Shown in pieces: positions 7,918 through 16,403 of a DNA stretch of 64,000 nt (the stretch's first letter is position 1; the number at the start of each line of letters is the position of its first letter). A model generated the notes under the pieces. That model made no database searches. It worked only from the letters and a program-made list of their open reading frames with translations, and was not told the origin of the DNA. Location: NCBI GenBank assembly GCA_964459845.1, contig CAYWOC010000002.1, forward strand, positions 108,999 through 172,998, given 5' to 3'. The position numbers and the translations under genes are program-made. This DNA is from CALZFJ01 sp964459845. Its GTDB lineage: Bacteria > Bacteroidota > Bacteroidia > Bacteroidales > Muribaculaceae.

Positions 7918-9747
7918 ATGGACAGTGAAAAATTTACAAATACATCAATAACCATAAAAGGATTGCTGGGTCTAATTGAAGCAAAAGACATAGCTATACC
8001 TGAAATACAACGCCCTTTTGTATGGAAAAACAGCCAAGTGCGCGACCTTATTGATAGCCTCTACAAAGGTTATCCAACTGGCTATATCATACTGTGGAAG
8101 AATCCAAATGTGAAACTAAAAGATGGCACTGTGTCATCCGGCAAGAAGGTTATTATCGATGGACAACAACGCATAACAGCCCTAATGACTGCCATTGCAG
8201 CACAAAAAGTATTCAATAATGAGTTTAAGGAGACTCATGTAAAGATAGCTTTTAATCCCTTTGCTGCATTGGATTTCGCAAACGGTAATAGCGAAGCCGA
8301 AATATTTGCGGTTCAAACTCCAGCACATTTGAAAAGCAAATATTGGATTCCTGACATTTCCGATATATTCAGCACATCGTTTTCTTCATGGACATTCATT
8401 CCCAAGTACATAGAACAGAATCCTAATATGACGGGGAATGATTTACAGATGGTACTGAATAAGCTAAAAGGAATCGAGTCCACTCAAATGGGAGTGGTTG
8501 AATTGTCTGAAAAATTGGATATTGACGTTGTGACAGACATATTTATCCGCATCAATTCTAAGGGAACGGCATTGAGCCAAGGCGACTTTGTCATGTCAAA
8601 GATGGCTGCAGACGAAGCTCACAAGGGTAATACTTTGCGTAAGATAATAGACTATTTTAGTCACTTGGCTGTTGTCCCCACATACTACGATTATATCAAG
8701 AATCACGACAACGAGTTCGCTTCAACTGGTTATCTTGATAAACTTGCGTGGCTTGCGACAGACAAGGAAACAGTTTACGACCCTACATGCGATGATGTCA
8801 TTCGAGTAGCTTTCATGTACAAACTAAAACGTGCAAAATTGGCCGATCTTGTGCAACTTCTCACTGGACGTGATTTTGAAACTCGTGATTTCAAGGAAGA
8901 AATAGCAGAAAATACCTTTAAGCAAATGTATAATGGTGTGTTAAGTGTTATTAGCCAACACAACTTCACGCAGTTTATGATTGCAATCAAGTCCGCCGGG
9001 TTCATTACCAGCAAGATGATAACGTCTAATATGGCTCTCGACTTTGCCTATACCGTACATCTATTGTTGCAGACATCTGATGTGCCTGTGGCAGAACGCA
9101 AACATATTGTACAGAAATGGTATGTCTTGTCTGTACTTACAGGCAGATATAGCACATCACCAGAATCTGCTTTCGCCAAGGACATCCGACAGATTTCAGA
9201 ACAGGGCGTTCGGACAATGTTAAAGGCTATGGAGGATGCCATTCTTTCCGAGAATTTCTGGAATGTGGCAATACCACAAAATCTTGTCTCCACTTCTACG
9301 GCCAATCCAACATATTTAGTTTACCTTGCAGCGCAAGTATATTTCAATGACATATCCTTGCTTTCAACAAACATAACTGTACGAGAACTAATTAGTCTTG
9401 GAGGAGACGTACATCACATATTCCCCAAAAAGTACCTTATTAAACACAATTTCTCCAAAAATATGTATAATCAAGAAGCCAACTATGCTTATCTTGACCG
9501 ACCGGTAAATGAGTCTATTGGCATGAGGTCTCCAAATGATTATTTTAAGTCTGCATTGCAGCAATGTGAGACCAAGAAAGCGGTATGCGGTTCAATAGTT
9601 GATATTGACATATTGAAGAAGAATCTTGAAGCGAACTGTATCCCTAAAGAAGTATTCTCCATGGATAGCAGCTCTTATTCCGGCTTTCTTGAAAAGCGGC
9701 GTTTGCTTATGGCTAACAAGATACGGCAATTTTACAATAGCCTATAG
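7918..9747 (+). CDS. DUF262/DUF1524 protein (GmrSD-like, HNH nuclease domain)
   Basis: Predicted defence nuclease of 609 residues. The N-terminal DUF262 (ParB/sulfiredoxin-like NTPase) region shows IPEIQRPFVWKNSQVRDLID near residues 27-46 and DGQQR at 81-85. The C-terminus carries HHIFPKKYL starting at residue 499, the first histidines of a DUF1524-type HNH nuclease, followed by YLDRPVNESIG. Fused proteins of this layout include type IV restriction enzymes such as GmrSD, which cut modified phage DNA, and SspE-like proteins. No partner methylase or modification gene is adjacent, so the target is unknown. It is bounded by a strong terminator and sits alone between housekeeping genes, suggesting acquisition by transfer. 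Confidence 0.85.
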   Translation: MDSEKFTNTSITIKGLLGLIEAKDIAIPEIQRPFVWKNSQVRDLIDSLYKGYPTGYIILWKNPNVKLKDGTVSSGKKVIIDGQQRITALMTAIAAQKVFNNEFKETHVKIAFNPFAALDFANGNSEAEIFAVQTPAHLKSKYWIPDISDIFSTSFSSWTFIPKYIEQNPNMTGNDLQMVLNKLKGIESTQMGVVELSEKLDIDVVTDIFIRINSKGTALSQGDFVMSKMAADEAHKGNTLRKIIDYFSHLAVVPTYYDYIKNHDNEFASTGYLDKLAWLATDKETVYDPTCDDVIRVAFMYKLKRAKLADLVQLLTGRDFETRDFKEEIAENTFKQMYNGVLSVISQHNFTQFMIAIKSAGFITSKMITSNMALDFAYTVHLLLQTSDVPVAERKHIVQKWYVLSVLTGRYSTSPESAFAKDIRQISEQGVRTMLKAMEDAILSENFWNVAIPQNLVSTSTANPTYLVYLAAQVYFNDISLLSTNITVRELISLGGDVHHIFPKKYLIKHNFSKNMYNQEANYAYLDRPVNESIGMRSPNDYFKSALQQCETKKAVCGSIVDIDILKKNLEANCIPKEVFSMDSSSYSGFLEKRRLLMANKIRQFYNSL

Positions 9748-9791
9748 TTATCAATGGCAGTTGCTTATAATACTTTCGGTCGGAAACAAGA

Positions 9792-9828
9792 AAAAAGGCA
9801 GCGGTGGGAAAGCCATCGCTGCCTTTTT
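9792..9828. terminator. Strong bidirectional intrinsic terminator
   Basis: A 16-bp stem (9792-9807 with 9813-9828, one G-U pair) with a 5-base loop, flanked by A and T runs. It ends the DUF262 transcript on the plus strand and the salvage operon on the minus strand. Confidence 0.9.
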
Positions 9829-9921
9829 CTGTTGTCATCTGTGTATTAGCTTTACGCAAGCCTTATCTCCAGATCTTTGTAGTCAAAGTGTAATGGGATT
9901 TGGAGAAATTGCATACGAATG

Positions 9922-10593
9922 TCATTTCACGTATTTTGCCACCGCATCACGCCAAACCAGATACGCCGGACCGAGCAAATGCAGTCCATCATTGGTGTAT
10001 TTCTTTGGCATTTTCCCATTTTCATCGGCAAATTTTGAGTACAAGTCAATCCATGTCACCTTCTGGCGTTTTGCTATCTGCTCGAAACGCTTGTTGCATT
10101 CCACTATAGTGTCTTCCTTACCTATCATGGCCTTATAGCGGCGGAAATCATTATTGATAGGGAGAAGGCTCTGAAGATAGATTTTAGTCTTCGGCGACAA
10201 TTCCTTGATATGCGCCACAAGATTCTCCATAGCAGTGGCAATGCTGTCGGCACTCAAATTATGAGAGATGTCATTCACACCACACAGCAGGAATATCTTG
10301 CGAGGTTTGCCTTTCAGCATCACATCGCAACGGTCATACAAACCTTGTATGACATCCGATGATATGCCACGGTTCTTTACGTGAGGATTGTTGAACAGTT
10401 CGTGCCATTCACATCCATTGGTGAGGCTGTTTCCGAAGAACACAATGTCATCGCTTTTCACAGGCAAAACCTCAAACAACGAGCTACGCTGATAGTAGAA
10501 CTCATTGTATTGATACTTTTCCTGAGCCGAAGCCATCGACCATAGTCCGCACACGGCAGCCACTGCCATTAAAATTCTTCTCATATTAGCCAT
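9922..10593 (-). CDS. Secreted SGNH/GDSL-type hydrolase
   Basis: Exported esterase or lipase-like hydrolase of 223 residues. After the signal peptide (MRRILMAVAAVCGLWSMASA) it shows block I FFGNSLTNG with the nucleophile Ser, the NRGISSD segment (block II Gly), LLCGVNDIS (block III, GxND) and DGLHLLG with the Asp and His of the triad. The start at 10593 (MANMRR) avoids overlap with murQ, which ends at 10601; a longer frame to 10635 would lie inside murQ. As last gene of the salvage run it may remove O-acetyl groups from glycan fragments. That role is inferred from context only. Confidence 0.8.
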   Translation of the reverse strand: MANMRRILMAVAAVCGLWSMASAQEKYQYNEFYYQRSSLFEVLPVKSDDIVFFGNSLTNGCEWHELFNNPHVKNRGISSDVIQGLYDRCDVMLKGKPRKIFLLCGVNDISHNLSADSIATAMENLVAHIKELSPKTKIYLQSLLPINNDFRRYKAMIGKEDTIVECNKRFEQIAKRQKVTWIDLYSKFADENGKMPKKYTNDGLHLLGPAYLVWRDAVAKYVK

Positions 10594-10600
10594 ATACAAT

Positions 10601-11422
10601 TTATTTACTTTCACCACGGAATGCATCCACAGCATTCTTCACCGAGCCGTGAAGCAGAAGAAGACGTTTTGCCTCGTCGTAAGGCAAACCAAGCTCCTCT
10701 ACCACCATTCTTGTGCCGCGATCCACGAGTTTCGCGTTAGACAACTGCATGTTCACCATCTTGTTGCCTTTCACACGTCCCATCTTAATCATCACCGAAG
10801 TGGTAATCATGTTGCAGATCATCTTTTGTCCAGTACCCGATTTCATACGAGAGCTGCCAGTGACATATTCAGGACCTACAATCATCTCGATTGGCACTTC
10901 AGCAGCCTCGCTGATAGGCGCATCGGGGTTGCTTGTGATTGAACCTGTCAAGCATCCATGAGCGCGGGCTTCTTTAAGCGCACCGATTACATAAGGAGTA
11001 GTTCCAGATGCTGCGATACCGATTACTGTATCTTTCTCGTTCACATTGAATGCCTCAAGGTCTTTCCAACCTTGCACTGTATCGTCTTCTGCGTTTTCAA
11101 CCGGGTTGCGGAGAGCTGTGTCGCCGCCTGCTATGATACCGATTACCCACGATGGATCCATACCGAATGTTGGAGGAATCTCAGATGCGTCGAGCACACC
11201 AAGGCGACCCGATGTTCCAGCTCCCATATAGAAGATACGTCCGCCGCGCTTCATACGCTCTACGATACCTTCCACGAGTTTTGTGATTTGTGGGATTGCC
11301 TTTTCTACAGCATCAGCCACTTTATGGTCTTCAGTATTGATATCAGTCAAAATTTCCTCTACCGACTTCTTTTCAAGGTCGTTGTAGAGCGACGACTGCT
11401 CACTGATTTTTACAAATGCCAT
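10601..11422 (-). CDS. murQ: N-acetylmuramic acid 6-phosphate etherase
   Basis: Cytoplasmic lyase that cleaves the D-lactyl ether of MurNAc-6-phosphate to give GlcNAc-6-phosphate and D-lactate. The 273-residue SIS-domain protein shows FYMGAGTSGRLG near residues 64-75, ASEIPPTFG with the expected catalytic Glu81, GIAASGTTPYV near 135 and the VTGSSRMKSGTGQKMI loop near 190. Length is close to the family's usual 295-300 residues, slightly short at the C-terminus. It follows the kinase gene by 27 bp and precedes the SGNH hydrolase gene. The DUF5009-kinase-murQ order matches a MurNAc uptake and catabolism cluster described in Tannerella forsythia. Confidence 0.95.
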   Translation of the reverse strand: MAFVKISEQSSLYNDLEKKSVEEILTDINTEDHKVADAVEKAIPQITKLVEGIVERMKRGGRIFYMGAGTSGRLGVLDASEIPPTFGMDPSWVIGIIAGGDTALRNPVENAEDDTVQGWKDLEAFNVNEKDTVIGIAASGTTPYVIGALKEARAHGCLTGSITSNPDAPISEAAEVPIEMIVGPEYVTGSSRMKSGTGQKMICNMITTSVMIKMGRVKGNKMVNMQLSNAKLVDRGTRMVVEELGLPYDEAKRLLLLHGSVKNAVDAFRGESK

Positions 11423-11449
11423 TTTTATTCGTTTTTTAGATTTTCTGAA

Positions 11450-12292
11450 TTATTTTGAATGATACTTGATCAAGCCTTCCATCGGGCTCTTAATGATAGT
11501 ACCGAGCTTGATGTAAAGAGCGTCAGCAGCTTCTTTAAGCACATCCTTGTAGTAGCAAGCGATTGAACCTACGAAGCACACCGGCATTTCCTTATAGTTG
11601 GCATAGTTCTCGATATTGCGCACGAAGAATGCCTTGAAAGCATTGAGTACCAAGCGGTGAACTGATGGCTCTTCGATGTTCTGAATCAAGAATGGAGAAA
11701 GCGATGCGAGGAAGCGGTTTGCTCCCGGTTTGCGATACACGTTTTCAATGATAATTTGACGTGTAAGTTTGTTTTGTTCCATGAATTTGTCGCACAATTC
11801 TTTTGGCAATTGGTTCTTCAGGACATCGCCTACAAGAAGTTTACCAAGCACTGCACCACTACCTTCGTCACCAAGGATATAACCGAGAGGCGATACGTTA
11901 TCTACAATCTTCTCGCCGTCATAGTAGCAAGAGTTTGAGCCTGTACCCATGATGCAGGCGATACCCGGCTTGTCGCCACAAAGTGCGCGTGCTGCTGCAA
12001 GAAGGTCGCTCTCTACATCGATTTTCTCGGCTGTAGGGATATTGCGCTTGATGGCATTGCGCACGTTATTGCACACATTCTCAAAGAGGCATCCTGCGCC
12101 ATAGTAATAAACTTCGGTAATTGTCATACCTTTAATGTGAGGCATCAGTTCTTTTTGAATTGTTGAGAACATTTCCTCCTCGGTAAGCATCAATGCGTTC
12201 ATACCACATGTAAACACTTGAGCTACCATCTCTTTTCCGTCAAGGACACACCAATCTATCTTGGTTGATCCACAGTCTGCAATTAGAATCAT
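11450..12292 (-). CDS. murK: BadF/BcrA-type amino-sugar kinase, probable MurNAc kinase
   Basis: ATP-dependent sugar kinase of the actin-like fold, 280 residues. The phosphate-1 motif ADCGSTKIDW is at residues 5-14, CIMGTGSNSCYYDG lies near 115 and LGDEGSGAVLGK near 140. In this position it would phosphorylate imported MurNAc at O6 to feed MurQ, as proposed for the T. forsythia cluster; GlcNAc kinase activity is an alternative for the same family. It sits between the DUF5009 membrane gene (5 bp upstream) and murQ. A diverged paralogue lies at 27204-28040. Confidence 0.82.
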   Translation of the reverse strand: MILIADCGSTKIDWCVLDGKEMVAQVFTCGMNALMLTEEEMFSTIQKELMPHIKGMTITEVYYYGAGCLFENVCNNVRNAIKRNIPTAEKIDVESDLLAAARALCGDKPGIACIMGTGSNSCYYDGEKIVDNVSPLGYILGDEGSGAVLGKLLVGDVLKNQLPKELCDKFMEQNKLTRQIIIENVYRKPGANRFLASLSPFLIQNIEEPSVHRLVLNAFKAFFVRNIENYANYKEMPVCFVGSIACYYKDVLKEAADALYIKLGTIIKSPMEGLIKYHSK

Positions 12293-12297
12293 ATCTT

Positions 12298-13485
12298 TTA
12301 AATTTTAATATAAATTTTCTTTTTGTATAATATATAACCAATACACCAGTTAAGGCATACAAATAAAATCGCATAAATGCAAGAAGCAAAAATCTCGCTG
12401 CCAAGCATTGGCACAAGTGCTTCTTTATAAATCAAGCTCTTGATTGAGATTGTCTCGGCTCCGAATGGCACCTTTATGCTGCCAAACAATATGCCAAGCA
12501 CTCCGCCAAGCACATACAGGAACAATGGATTGATGCCAAACGACTCGAAGAAGCGGCTCCATGCCTTATAGCCTTTGATATCTATTATCCATATCAGAAG
12601 CCCGAGGAAATTGGCGGCAAGTCCACAGGTTGTAAGTACAAATGTAGGCGACCAGATGTTTTTGTTGATTGGCAAGCCGTAGCTCAAAAGGAATCCTGCA
12701 AACATCAATATTGTTCCTGTTATGAACAGGTCGCTTATACGCTTAAAGTTGTCTTTGGTGCTCATGATAGCCTCACCACACATAAAGCCGATAAGCACAT
12801 GCGCTATTGCCGGAAGAGTACTCAGAAGACCCTCCGGGTCAAAAACATTGTTCACTCCATCAACTACAAGGCCCTTATACATGTGATTCTCGCCAAGGAT
12901 AGCCTTATCCACAATGTAAATTATATTATCCGACGAGAAATCATATCCATGACCGAGCAGAAGTATAAAGCTATAAACGACCAATATTCCAGCTATAAGC
13001 CATGGAATCATTCGGTGACGCACTGTGATAGCTATCAGCGATGCTGCGCAGTAGCACAATGCCAAACGCGGCATCACACCCACAAGGCGCAAGTGGTCGA
13101 AGCTGTTGGCTGCCGCAAGAATACGATCGCCAAGAGGAATTGCCTCATCAGCTCGCGACAATCCGTAGCAGAAATTGCTGAACCATGCGATTGCAAGTCC
13201 TATAAGATAAATCAGCACCGTGCGGCGGAAAATCTTTTCAAGCAAATGCTTTGATGGCTTAAACTCAAACTTTCTCAACGAGAAGAATGTAGAAATTCCC
13301 ATAATGAACATGAAGAACGGGAATACCAAGTCGGTTGGGGTCAATCCGTTCCACGGCGCATGTTCAAGCGGCGTGTAGATATGACTCCATGAACCTGGAT
13401 TATTAACCAAAATCATGCCGGCAATGGTCACGCCTCGAAGTATGTCGAGCGAAAGCAGGCGGCCAGATGGTTGTTTCATTGTCAT
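12298..13485 (-). CDS. DUF5009 multi-pass membrane protein, MurT-like MurNAc transporter candidate
   Basis: Inner-membrane protein of 395 residues with about ten helices, starting with the acyltransferase-like signature RLLSLDILRGVTIAGMILVN. Sequence databases usually label such proteins heparan-alpha-glucosaminide N-acetyltransferase-like (YeiB/HGSNAT type). The arrangement here (membrane protein, BadF kinase, MurQ) equals the three-gene cluster of T. forsythia, in which the membrane protein and kinase together allow MurNAc uptake. A transport role is therefore favoured over acetyl transfer, by synteny alone. The gap to the kinase gene is only 5 bp, which implies co-expression. Confidence 0.7.
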   Translation of the reverse strand: MTMKQPSGRLLSLDILRGVTIAGMILVNNPGSWSHIYTPLEHAPWNGLTPTDLVFPFFMFIMGISTFFSLRKFEFKPSKHLLEKIFRRTVLIYLIGLAIAWFSNFCYGLSRADEAIPLGDRILAAANSFDHLRLVGVMPRLALCYCAASLIAITVRHRMIPWLIAGILVVYSFILLLGHGYDFSSDNIIYIVDKAILGENHMYKGLVVDGVNNVFDPEGLLSTLPAIAHVLIGFMCGEAIMSTKDNFKRISDLFITGTILMFAGFLLSYGLPINKNIWSPTFVLTTCGLAANFLGLLIWIIDIKGYKAWSRFFESFGINPLFLYVLGGVLGILFGSIKVPFGAETISIKSLIYKEALVPMLGSEIFASCIYAILFVCLNWCIGYILYKKKIYIKI

Positions 13486-13513
13486 AGTTGTGAAATTAAA
13501 TTAGTTGTTTTAT

Positions 13514-16306
13514 TTATTGTTTCTTTAGTTTGCTACATTCATCCACAAGGAATACAATCGATTGGTAAGGTACACCTGTATTAGTACAAAGTCCGACCTC
13601 ACAAGTGCGGCTGTTGGAATAACCGCGCTTCACTCCTGCCACTTCAAGTTGCGAGCGAAGTTTGCGCAAAGCCCATTCGTTGAGCTCTGGATGCGTGAAA
13701 CCCTTGTCGCCAGCAAAACCGCAGCACCCCACACCTTCTGGAAGGATGACATTGTTTGAACAGCGTTTTGCAAGACCCACAATCTTATCCACAAGTCCCA
13801 TCTTGCGCATTGAGCATGTCACATGCACTGCTATTGGCTCATCAATCGGAGTGAACTCAAGGTCATCTGCCACATAATCGCAGATAAACTCTACAGGTTC
13901 ATAAACCTTTATGCTGGTAATCTTCTCGCGCATACGGTGTAAGCACGGACTTTGGTCGCACATCACAGGATACTTGCCGTTTTCCGATGCTTTCAACAAG
14001 GCATCCTCAAGCTCCTTCACCTTGCGGTCGGCAATGTCGGGCATGCCCTTGCTTTCCCATATAGTTCCACAGCACAGATTGCGCATACCCTCAGGGAAAA
14101 TCACCTCCCATCCGCACTTCTGCAAGAAATTCACCATTTCATCCACCAAATCCACTTTCACAACATCGGTCTTGGCCTTTCCCATCGTCTGATTGATGCA
14201 GCTCGGGAAATACACCACCTTTTTGATACTGCGCTTCACGGTGTGAGCCTTTGAATAATGTGCCGAAGGCATTGCAGGTGTCCACATTGGAAGTCCGAGT
14301 TTGTGCATTGCATGTCCAAGCGACTTTGTGGCAGAGTTTCCAATAACGCTTTGTATCGCTCCAGCGGCGGTCAAGACAGGTCGCAATGTGCTTTCCACCC
14401 GACTAAGATGGTTTGCAGCATAGTCTCCTATCTTGTAGCCAAGACTTCCCTTCGGCAGATTCTCGGCACGCAAGTCATGAATCATTTCTCCGACATTTAT
14501 CTTCATCGGACAAGAAGTGCTGCACAGTCCATCGCCGGCACATGTCTCATTGCCATAATACACGAATTGCTGTTCAAGCCGCTTCAAGCGTTCGGGGTCT
14601 TCCCCAGTGGCACGCAGACGCGACAGTTCTCGCTGCACGATGATGCGCTGGCGAGACGACAATGTGAAGCCGCACGACAGGCAGTTCACTTCGCAGAATC
14701 CACATTCTATACATTTGTTCACATGGTCGTTGGTGAGTGGCATCGGCTTGAAATGCTTGATGTAGCATTCAGGGTCGTCATTGAAGATAACTCCCGGATT
14801 TAAGATGTTCTTCGGGTCGAAAAGCGTCTTCACCTCTTTCATTATCTCGTATGCCTTCTCGCCCCACTCGTTCTTGACGAATGGTGCCATATTGCGTCCA
14901 GTTCCATGTTCGGCCTTCAGTGAGCCGTCGTATTTGTTCACCACAAGATGCTCAATCTCCTCCATCAAGTTCTGATATTTCTTGATATCCTCTTGTGTGT
15001 CGAACGACTGGGCGATAATGAAGTGATAGTTGCCTTCAAGCGCATGACCATAGATGCACGCATCATCATATCCATGCTTCTCAAGCATATTTGCAAGATC
15101 TACCGTAGCATTAGGCAAATCCTCGATATGGAATGCCACGTCCTCTATTATGACTGTGGTTCCGAGTTTGCGAGTTCCGCCGACCGATGGGAAAATTCCA
15201 GAACGCACTGCCCAATATTTAGAATATTCCGCAGGGTCATCGGTGAATTTTGCTGGCACATACAGGTGGAATGGCTTCAGCATATCAGTGATTTTATCGA
15301 TGTTTTGCTGCAATTCCTCCTTTGAGTCGGCTTTTGTCTCAGTCAGCACAGCGGTCAGCCCTTCGCCAGTCGTGTCATTGACCGACGACAATGATTTCTT
15401 GTCGAGTATCTCGGCACTGTGAACTGGTCCGTTCTTAATAGCCACAACAGCCTCACAAGCCTCGCGCATATCGCTGAAATACAGCATTGCGCTTGCCGAG
15501 TGCTTATAGAGGTGTCCTGTTGCCATCTTAAATTCGCTCGCAAATGCCAATGTGCCTTCCGAACCAACAATCAAGTGGGTTATAATCTTGAATGGGTCGT
15601 TATACAGCACGAATGGATAGATATTCAATCCAGTCACATTCTTTATGGCATCTTTATACTTTATGCGCTTAACCAATTCCTCGTCGGCATTCACCCTGTC
15701 TCGCAATTCCTCAATTTTCTTCACAAAATCAGGATGGGATTTGCGAAAAGCGTCGCAACTGCGCGAATCACCCGTATCGAGGACCGTACCATCGGCAAGG
15801 ACGATGCGTATCGATTTCAGTATGCGGTCGCTATTGGCGTGTGTGCCGCAGTTCATGCCCGAGGCATTGTTTATCACGATACCGCCAACCATCGCCGACT
15901 TCTTAGAAGCCGGGTCGGGCGAGAAAATCTTGCCGTATGGTTGCAGGATTTCATTCACACGCTGTCCTATCAACCCCGGTTGCAGAGTTATAGTTTCCGC
16001 ATCGCTCGACACTTCGTAGCGTTCCCAGTTCTTCCCTGCCACTATCAGTATTGAGTCGGTGATTGCTTGCCCTGAGAGGCTGGTGCCGGCTGCACGGAAA
16101 GTCACCGGCAGCTCATATTTGTCGGCAAGACGAAGCAGTTGAGCCACTTCCTCCTCATTCTTTGAGCGAATCACGATTTTTGGCAGATGGCGGTAGAAAC
16201 CGGCATCCGTACCCCATGCGAGGCAGTGGAGATCATCGGTGTAAATTCTATCCTTGGAAATGAATTCCTTGGCGTTATCGAGAAACAATTTATATTGGTC
16301 GTTCAT
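13514..16306 (-). CDS. FAD-linked, Fe-S D-lactate dehydrogenase-like oxidoreductase
   Basis: Large fusion of 930 residues. Residues 40-270 form a PCMH-type FAD-binding domain (VTFRAAGTSLSGQ, GGIVINNASGMNCG, LIVGSEGTLAF), followed by the FAD-oxidase C-terminal domain. A ferredoxin-like part has CIECGFCEVNC near residue 530 and CAGDGLCSTSCP near 585. Two CCG-type cysteine motifs follow (CCGTIWE near 745 and CCGFAGDKG near 860). This is the GlcD-plus-GlpC layout of Dld2/YdiJ-type dehydrogenases for D-lactate or other D-2-hydroxyacids. It lies between NamZ and the MurT-like gene, and MurQ produces D-lactate, so D-lactate is the likely substrate here. Electrons probably go to the quinone pool or a cytochrome. 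Confidence 0.85.
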   Translation of the reverse strand: MNDQYKLFLDNAKEFISKDRIYTDDLHCLAWGTDAGFYRHLPKIVIRSKNEEEVAQLLRLADKYELPVTFRAAGTSLSGQAITDSILIVAGKNWERYEVSSDAETITLQPGLIGQRVNEILQPYGKIFSPDPASKKSAMVGGIVINNASGMNCGTHANSDRILKSIRIVLADGTVLDTGDSRSCDAFRKSHPDFVKKIEELRDRVNADEELVKRIKYKDAIKNVTGLNIYPFVLYNDPFKIITHLIVGSEGTLAFASEFKMATGHLYKHSASAMLYFSDMREACEAVVAIKNGPVHSAEILDKKSLSSVNDTTGEGLTAVLTETKADSKEELQQNIDKITDMLKPFHLYVPAKFTDDPAEYSKYWAVRSGIFPSVGGTRKLGTTVIIEDVAFHIEDLPNATVDLANMLEKHGYDDACIYGHALEGNYHFIIAQSFDTQEDIKKYQNLMEEIEHLVVNKYDGSLKAEHGTGRNMAPFVKNEWGEKAYEIMKEVKTLFDPKNILNPGVIFNDDPECYIKHFKPMPLTNDHVNKCIECGFCEVNCLSCGFTLSSRQRIIVQRELSRLRATGEDPERLKRLEQQFVYYGNETCAGDGLCSTSCPMKINVGEMIHDLRAENLPKGSLGYKIGDYAANHLSRVESTLRPVLTAAGAIQSVIGNSATKSLGHAMHKLGLPMWTPAMPSAHYSKAHTVKRSIKKVVYFPSCINQTMGKAKTDVVKVDLVDEMVNFLQKCGWEVIFPEGMRNLCCGTIWESKGMPDIADRKVKELEDALLKASENGKYPVMCDQSPCLHRMREKITSIKVYEPVEFICDYVADDLEFTPIDEPIAVHVTCSMRKMGLVDKIVGLAKRCSNNVILPEGVGCCGFAGDKGFTHPELNEWALRKLRSQLEVAGVKRGYSNSRTCEVGLCTNTGVPYQSIVFLVDECSKLKKQ

Positions 16307-16403
16307 AATCTGTTGTATGTCCCACTAAATATGGGATGTTATAAGTTTTTTTCTTTGTGTGGGGATGATAACCACCCCACCCCCACACTGTTTAGATTTT
16401 TAA

